11,308 bases of DNA from assembly GCA_028565635.1 (NCBI GenBank), contig JAOXYB010054478.1, positions 1 through 11,308 on the forward strand, read 5' to 3'. Positions 9,066-11,308 of this stretch are shown piece by piece. The notes below the pieces were generated by a model. It was not told the origin of the DNA. It made no database searches and was given only the letters and a program-made list of their open reading frames with translations. The first letter of the stretch is position 1. Every line of letters starts with the position of its first letter. The DNA is from Phoronis ovalis (lineage: Eukaryota; Phoronida; Phoronidae). A program made the translations under genes and the position numbers.

Positions 9066-9764
9066 TGATAAACTAATAAGTTGCAGGAGACATTAGCTTA
9101 AGATTCTTAGACATGAGTTGACGAATAAAGAGTAAAGAATGAATAGTGCTAGATTTTTTATTACATTTCTTTAAAAATGTGAACTTAGCGATTCAAAGTA
9201 GGTGATGGACACTTCACTTATTTCTAAGAATTTTAAGCTCTCTATTACCAGGCCTGTGATTACCAATGCATGCGATTCTATACTCAGTATGTAAATATAG
9301 ACCACAACAAGAAGGGGTCTGTCTCACTGAATGCGTGCACAACCATTAAGTAATGACACCTAACAAATACAGAATACCGACAGACCCTCACTGTCCATGA
9401 TGCTTATTATATTTTTTAACTGAAACAGTTATCTTATCACTGTAAAACTCCGCAGTGTAGGAGGTTTGGTTTAGATTCTCAGTGACAAGGTTTTTGTTCA
9501 GGATATATTACGTATCAACAGATCGTCTTTTGTAATGTTTTTAAGAGTTGGTGAGCCCTCAAACAACAATTTGAAATCAACAATAATGTTACAATATTAT
9601 CATAATTATGAAACATTACGTTACAAAAATGTTTTCAAGAAAGATATGGATAACTCACATCTAGCAATTGAACGAGCACACCAACATTGGTTATACAATA
9701 AAAACATCTTCTTTTCCAATTCAGGCATGAAAATTCTTGAACAAAATTCTTGGTTCTTCTCCAC
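9066..9764. other. Intron sequence, no feature recognised
   Basis: AT-rich sequence between the fold-back MITE and the tentative small exon. An 81-codon plus-strand open frame at 9535-9780 has protein-like composition, but I recognise no domain, and its 3' end overlaps the tentative minus-strand exon. Confidence 0.4.
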
Positions 9765-9807
9765 TTCTATCAAACACTGAAATAACAAAATCCACACTGT
9801 GCCTTAA
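9765..9807 (-). CDS. THADA: THADA-like small exon (tentative)
   Basis: The flanking exons do not match in phase (0 out at 10472, 1 in at 8654), and the protein would lack about 15 residues relative to vertebrate THADA. A 43-nt block here, entering in phase 0 and leaving in phase 1, repairs both. It encodes LRHSVDFVISVFDR. The acceptor CTTTCTTCTCACAG ending at 9808 is strong. The donor AGAA|GTGGAG at 9764 is poor, which is the main doubt. The length fits the THADA spacing almost exactly. Alternatives are another small exon in this 1.8-kb intron, or a non-canonical donor. Confidence 0.45.
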
Positions 9808-9922
9808 CTGTGAGAAGAAAGCTAAAGTCATAGGTAATATACAAATGCAGTTGCTATAAATTTGAAAGGTACACTGACACACCTATTTCAAATATTTTTC
9901 ATAATAGTTCTATTATAATAAA

Positions 9923-10440
9923 AACTAGATTGCCTTTTAGCAAAGGCAGGGTTGCTCATATTGGCTTTTATAAACGTTAAATGACCTCCAAATTACCTTT
10001 CAACATCATTTTTAGAATTTTGACCTTTACCCCTAAATGACCTTTTGACCCCATGGTCAGCAATGGCCTACCCTGGGGATGTCAAACCTCAAATATCATG
10101 TTCTTAACTACAACAGACTTCGAGATATGGCTTAGTGAATTTTGGACGATCAATAAATTAATTGAAAAGATGCCAAAAAGATCATCTAAAATACTTCGTT
10201 GTAACTCAATACAATCATTTTAGAACATTTTGAATTTTTTTCAAAATTTGACCTTTGACCTTCAAATGACCTTTTGACCTCAAGGTCAACAATGGCCTAC
10301 CCCAGAGATGTCATACATCAAGTATCAAGTTCCTAGCTGTAACTGTCTTCGAGATATAGCTTGCTGAAAATTGGAAGAAAAAGAAAAAGAAGACGAAATC
10401 ATACAAAACCAATAGGCTTGCTCCCTTATAGGAGCAACCC
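9923..10440. mobile_element. Non-autonomous repeat element with hairpin ends and two tandem monomers
   Basis: The element is bounded by TAATAAA direct repeats (9916-9922 and 10441-10447), a possible 7-bp target-site duplication. Near the left end is a perfect stem, TGCCTTT/AAAGGCA (9931-9948), followed by GGGTTGCTC (9949-9957). The right end finishes GAGCAACCC (10432-10440), the exact inverse of the latter, and contains the stem TTGCTCC/GGAGCAA (10418-10437). Inside are two related monomers offset by 229 bp. Each holds AATGACCTTTTGACC, a TGGCCTACCC block, GATGTCA and CTTCGAGATAT. No open frame belongs to it. Similar TGACC-rich repeats are frequent in marine invertebrates. A Helitron-like 3' end (hairpin followed by CTAA-T) was considered, but the spacing is not typical. 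Class unresolved. Confidence 0.7.
10249..10261 (-). promoter_or_regulatory. Perfect DR1 nuclear-receptor motif within the repeat
   Basis: On the minus strand this reads AGGTCAAAGGTCA, two hexamers spaced by one base, the consensus bound by HNF4 and RXR heterodimers. A further arm pair TTGACCT and AGGTCAA separated by two bases lies at 10274-10289. Both are inside the dispersed repeat, so they are probably repeat composition rather than selected sites. Confidence 0.3.
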
Positions 10441-10471
10441 TAATAAATGGTTTGTAAACAAAACAATTTAC

Positions 10472-10646
10472 CTTAGCTATATACTTTACCAGTTTCACTG
10501 GCACATCAAAATCAAAATAGATATTCATCATACTTTTAAGAAACATATACAGATGTTCATCAGAAATCAGAGCAGGTTTGAGAGCTTTTATTTCATTCTG
10601 CATGTTAACCAGGATACTCAGGTACATTTTTAATTTCACTGGATCA
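10472..10646 (-). CDS. THADA: THADA-like exon, N-terminal helical repeats
   Basis: This 175-nt exon (about residues 28-86 of the assembled model) lies between the acceptor TTCTTTTTCAG ending at 10647 and the donor AAG|GTAAAT at 10472/10471. It encodes DPVKLKMYLSILVNM at the start and MMNIYFDFDVPVKLVKYIAK at the end. The last part resembles the vertebrate THADA helix pair ILAGIYLSLSLKNPLKKV (from memory). It enters in phase 2 and leaves in phase 0. A second GTAAAG occurs at 10489 in the same phase, so a shorter form ending six codons earlier is conceivable. The opposite strand also has a long open frame here, which I treat as a shadow. The repeat element at 9923-10440 ends only about 30 nt downstream of the donor. 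Confidence 0.82.
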
Positions 10647-11107
10647 CTGAAAAAGAATTGTGACATGATAGTAAAATATACAAGAAATGTAGTATTATTT
10701 GTAATAAATCCTCTATCATTTCATCTGATTTATGCGCACCTCAAAGGTTGGGAAGTGCCTTGGGTTAAAGACTGGGTCCACATGCTCAAATGAACAATCA
10801 CGTGAAAATGGGTATTAGTTTATTAACCAGGCATTTCGCATAAAGATATATTTTTTTTACAAAGAATCACTCTTTGAACCTGCAAATCTTCCTAATGGGT
10901 GCTTTTTTTAGAAATCTTATATACACGTTCAGGGTCTGTATTATGTTCGTGCATATGGACTCCGGGTATAATACTCTGAAACAAAGTGATATGGGGAGTT
11001 TCCGCTGGAAAGGGTCTGTTTTTTGGGTTCTAGTTATGTATACTGTTAGTGATTTTGCAATTTTGGTATCTACTGTAAGCATTTTTATCCACTGTGGCTT
11101 ATTTTAC
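10647..11107 (-). other. Putative first visible intron, no feature recognised
   Basis: AT-rich sequence between the tentative exon at 11108 and the exon at 10646. A 71-codon minus-strand open frame at 11082-10867 has no recognisable similarity and is probably chance. Confidence 0.35.
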
Positions 11108-11190
11108 CTGAATTTGATATCTCTACTGTCAGCTTTTTTACACAATGGTATAGGGTCAAATTTGTTAATTATATGCCTCAACTTCTTGGC
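11108..11190 (-). CDS. THADA: THADA-like exon (tentative, most 5' block)
   Basis: This 83-nt block encodes a basic, helical segment beginning AKKLRHIINKFDPIPLCKKA. It ends in CAG|GTAAAA at 11108/11107 in phase 2, exactly the phase needed by the exon at 10646, where the junction makes an AGT serine codon. The proposed acceptor AAACAG at 11191 lacks an adjacent pyrimidine tract. A run of 20 C on this strand sits about 23 nt upstream of it and could serve as one. An in-frame stop lies 12 to 14 nt upstream of the acceptor boundary, and no ATG is available, so the block needs an upstream exon outside the window. Similarity to THADA is weak here because the N-terminus is poorly conserved. The case rests on phase, position and donor. 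Confidence 0.4.
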
Positions 11191-11213
11191 CTGTTTCTTC
11201 AGTGTTTATAATC

Positions 11214-11233
11214 GGGGGGGGGGGGGGGGGGGG
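11214..11233 (+). repeat. Twenty-G homopolymer
   Basis: An uninterrupted run of 20 G on the plus strand. On the minus strand it is a C tract about 23 nt upstream of the proposed acceptor at 11191 and might act as its pyrimidine tract. Homopolymer length in assemblies is unreliable. Confidence 0.9.
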
Positions 11234-11308
11234 TTGTGGTGTCTGCTCCCAGTTTGGTTTTGTTTCCAACCGATGTTTGTTCTTGGGTGGGTCCTTTACC
11301 CCACTGCT

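Larger units (their letters stand above)
2246..11190 (-). other. THADA: THADA-like gene, 5' portion (multi-exon locus)
   Basis: Twelve coding blocks on the minus strand join in phase into 612 codons. The predicted protein is an all-helical, leucine-rich HEAT/armadillo-like chain with no signal peptide or membrane segment seen, as expected of a cytosolic scaffold. Known of the family: THADA/Trm732 binds the methyltransferase FTSJ1/Trm7 and directs 2'-O-methylation of nucleotide 32 in tRNA anticodon loops; animal THADA has also been linked to energy balance. Identification rests on colinear resemblance to remembered vertebrate THADA, strongest at ASWSIKGKYVLL (vertebrate form LEWHIKGKYTCL), IYEVLQVLWTNWDSPVSG, ILWKKNNAV and LWESMWKEPLL. 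Vertebrate THADA is about 1950 residues, so about two thirds of the gene, including the DUF2428 region, lies beyond the left edge. No promoter or start codon was identified. Confidence 0.88.

Noticed and set aside
9535-9780. 81-codon plus-strand open frame
   Set aside because: Protein-like composition but no family recognised, no splice or promoter context, and the minus strand has a better explanation for its end.
10361-10633. 90-codon plus-strand open frame
   Set aside because: It lies opposite the THADA-like exon at 10472-10646 and inside the end of a repeat; its Lys/Arg-rich start comes from the A/G-rich repeat sequence.
11214-11233. G-quadruplex regulatory element
   Set aside because: A pure G homopolymer is more simply replication slippage; there is no promoter evidence beside it.
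1-11308. CRISPR array, tRNA or rRNA gene, bacterial operon, or viral gene
   Set aside because: No regularly spaced identical repeats, no cloverleaf-like B box, no rRNA core, no prokaryotic gene packing and no viral domain were seen on either strand.

Overview
This is an animal (metazoan) nuclear genomic window, AT-rich and mostly intronic. Coding sequence occurs as short blocks bounded by GT/AG splice sites, separated by introns carrying degenerate transposons. The repeat style (TGACC-rich dispersed repeats, a Merlin-type DNA transposon remnant, a fold-back MITE) suggests a marine invertebrate, but I cannot name the phylum. Nothing looks bacterial, archaeal, organellar or viral.

One gene dominates: the 5' (N-terminal) part of a THADA-like gene on the minus strand, running from about 11190 down to 2246 and leaving the window at its 3' end. 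THADA (yeast Trm732) is the HEAT/armadillo-like partner of the FTSJ1/Trm7 tRNA 2'-O-methyltransferase that modifies position 32 of the anticodon loop. I read twelve coding blocks: 11190-11108, 10646-10472, 9807-9765, 8654-8500, 8464-8318, 8129-7995, 5768-5654, 5274-4864, 4670-4480, 4165-4062, 2831-2763 and 2453-2246. With these boundaries they total 1836 nt, exactly 612 codons, with matching phase at every junction. Order and local similarity follow vertebrate THADA as I remember it, roughly its first 600 residues. The exons from 8129 downward are the firmest. The exons at 11190-11108 and 9807-9765 are tentative. The start codon and the C-terminal two thirds lie outside the window or were not recognised.

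Layout from left to right: 1-1030, intron or unassigned with no recognised feature; 1034-1885, a degenerate, rearranged repeat array; 2246-5768, seven exons with introns of about 190 to 1230 nt; 5769-7994, a 2.2 kb intron holding, on the plus strand, a decayed Merlin/IS1016-type DDE transposase (about 6154-6861); 7995-8654, three coding blocks, two of them separated by only 35 nt; 8737-9065, a fold-back MITE with arms of about 145 bp; 9765-10646, two exons flanking a repeat element (9923-10440) with two tandem internal monomers; 11108-11190, a tentative upstream exon beside a 20-G run.

I found no sign of a new multi-gene system. The most useful observations are the unannotated-looking THADA gene model, including its odd junctions, and the three mobile or repetitive elements in its introns.
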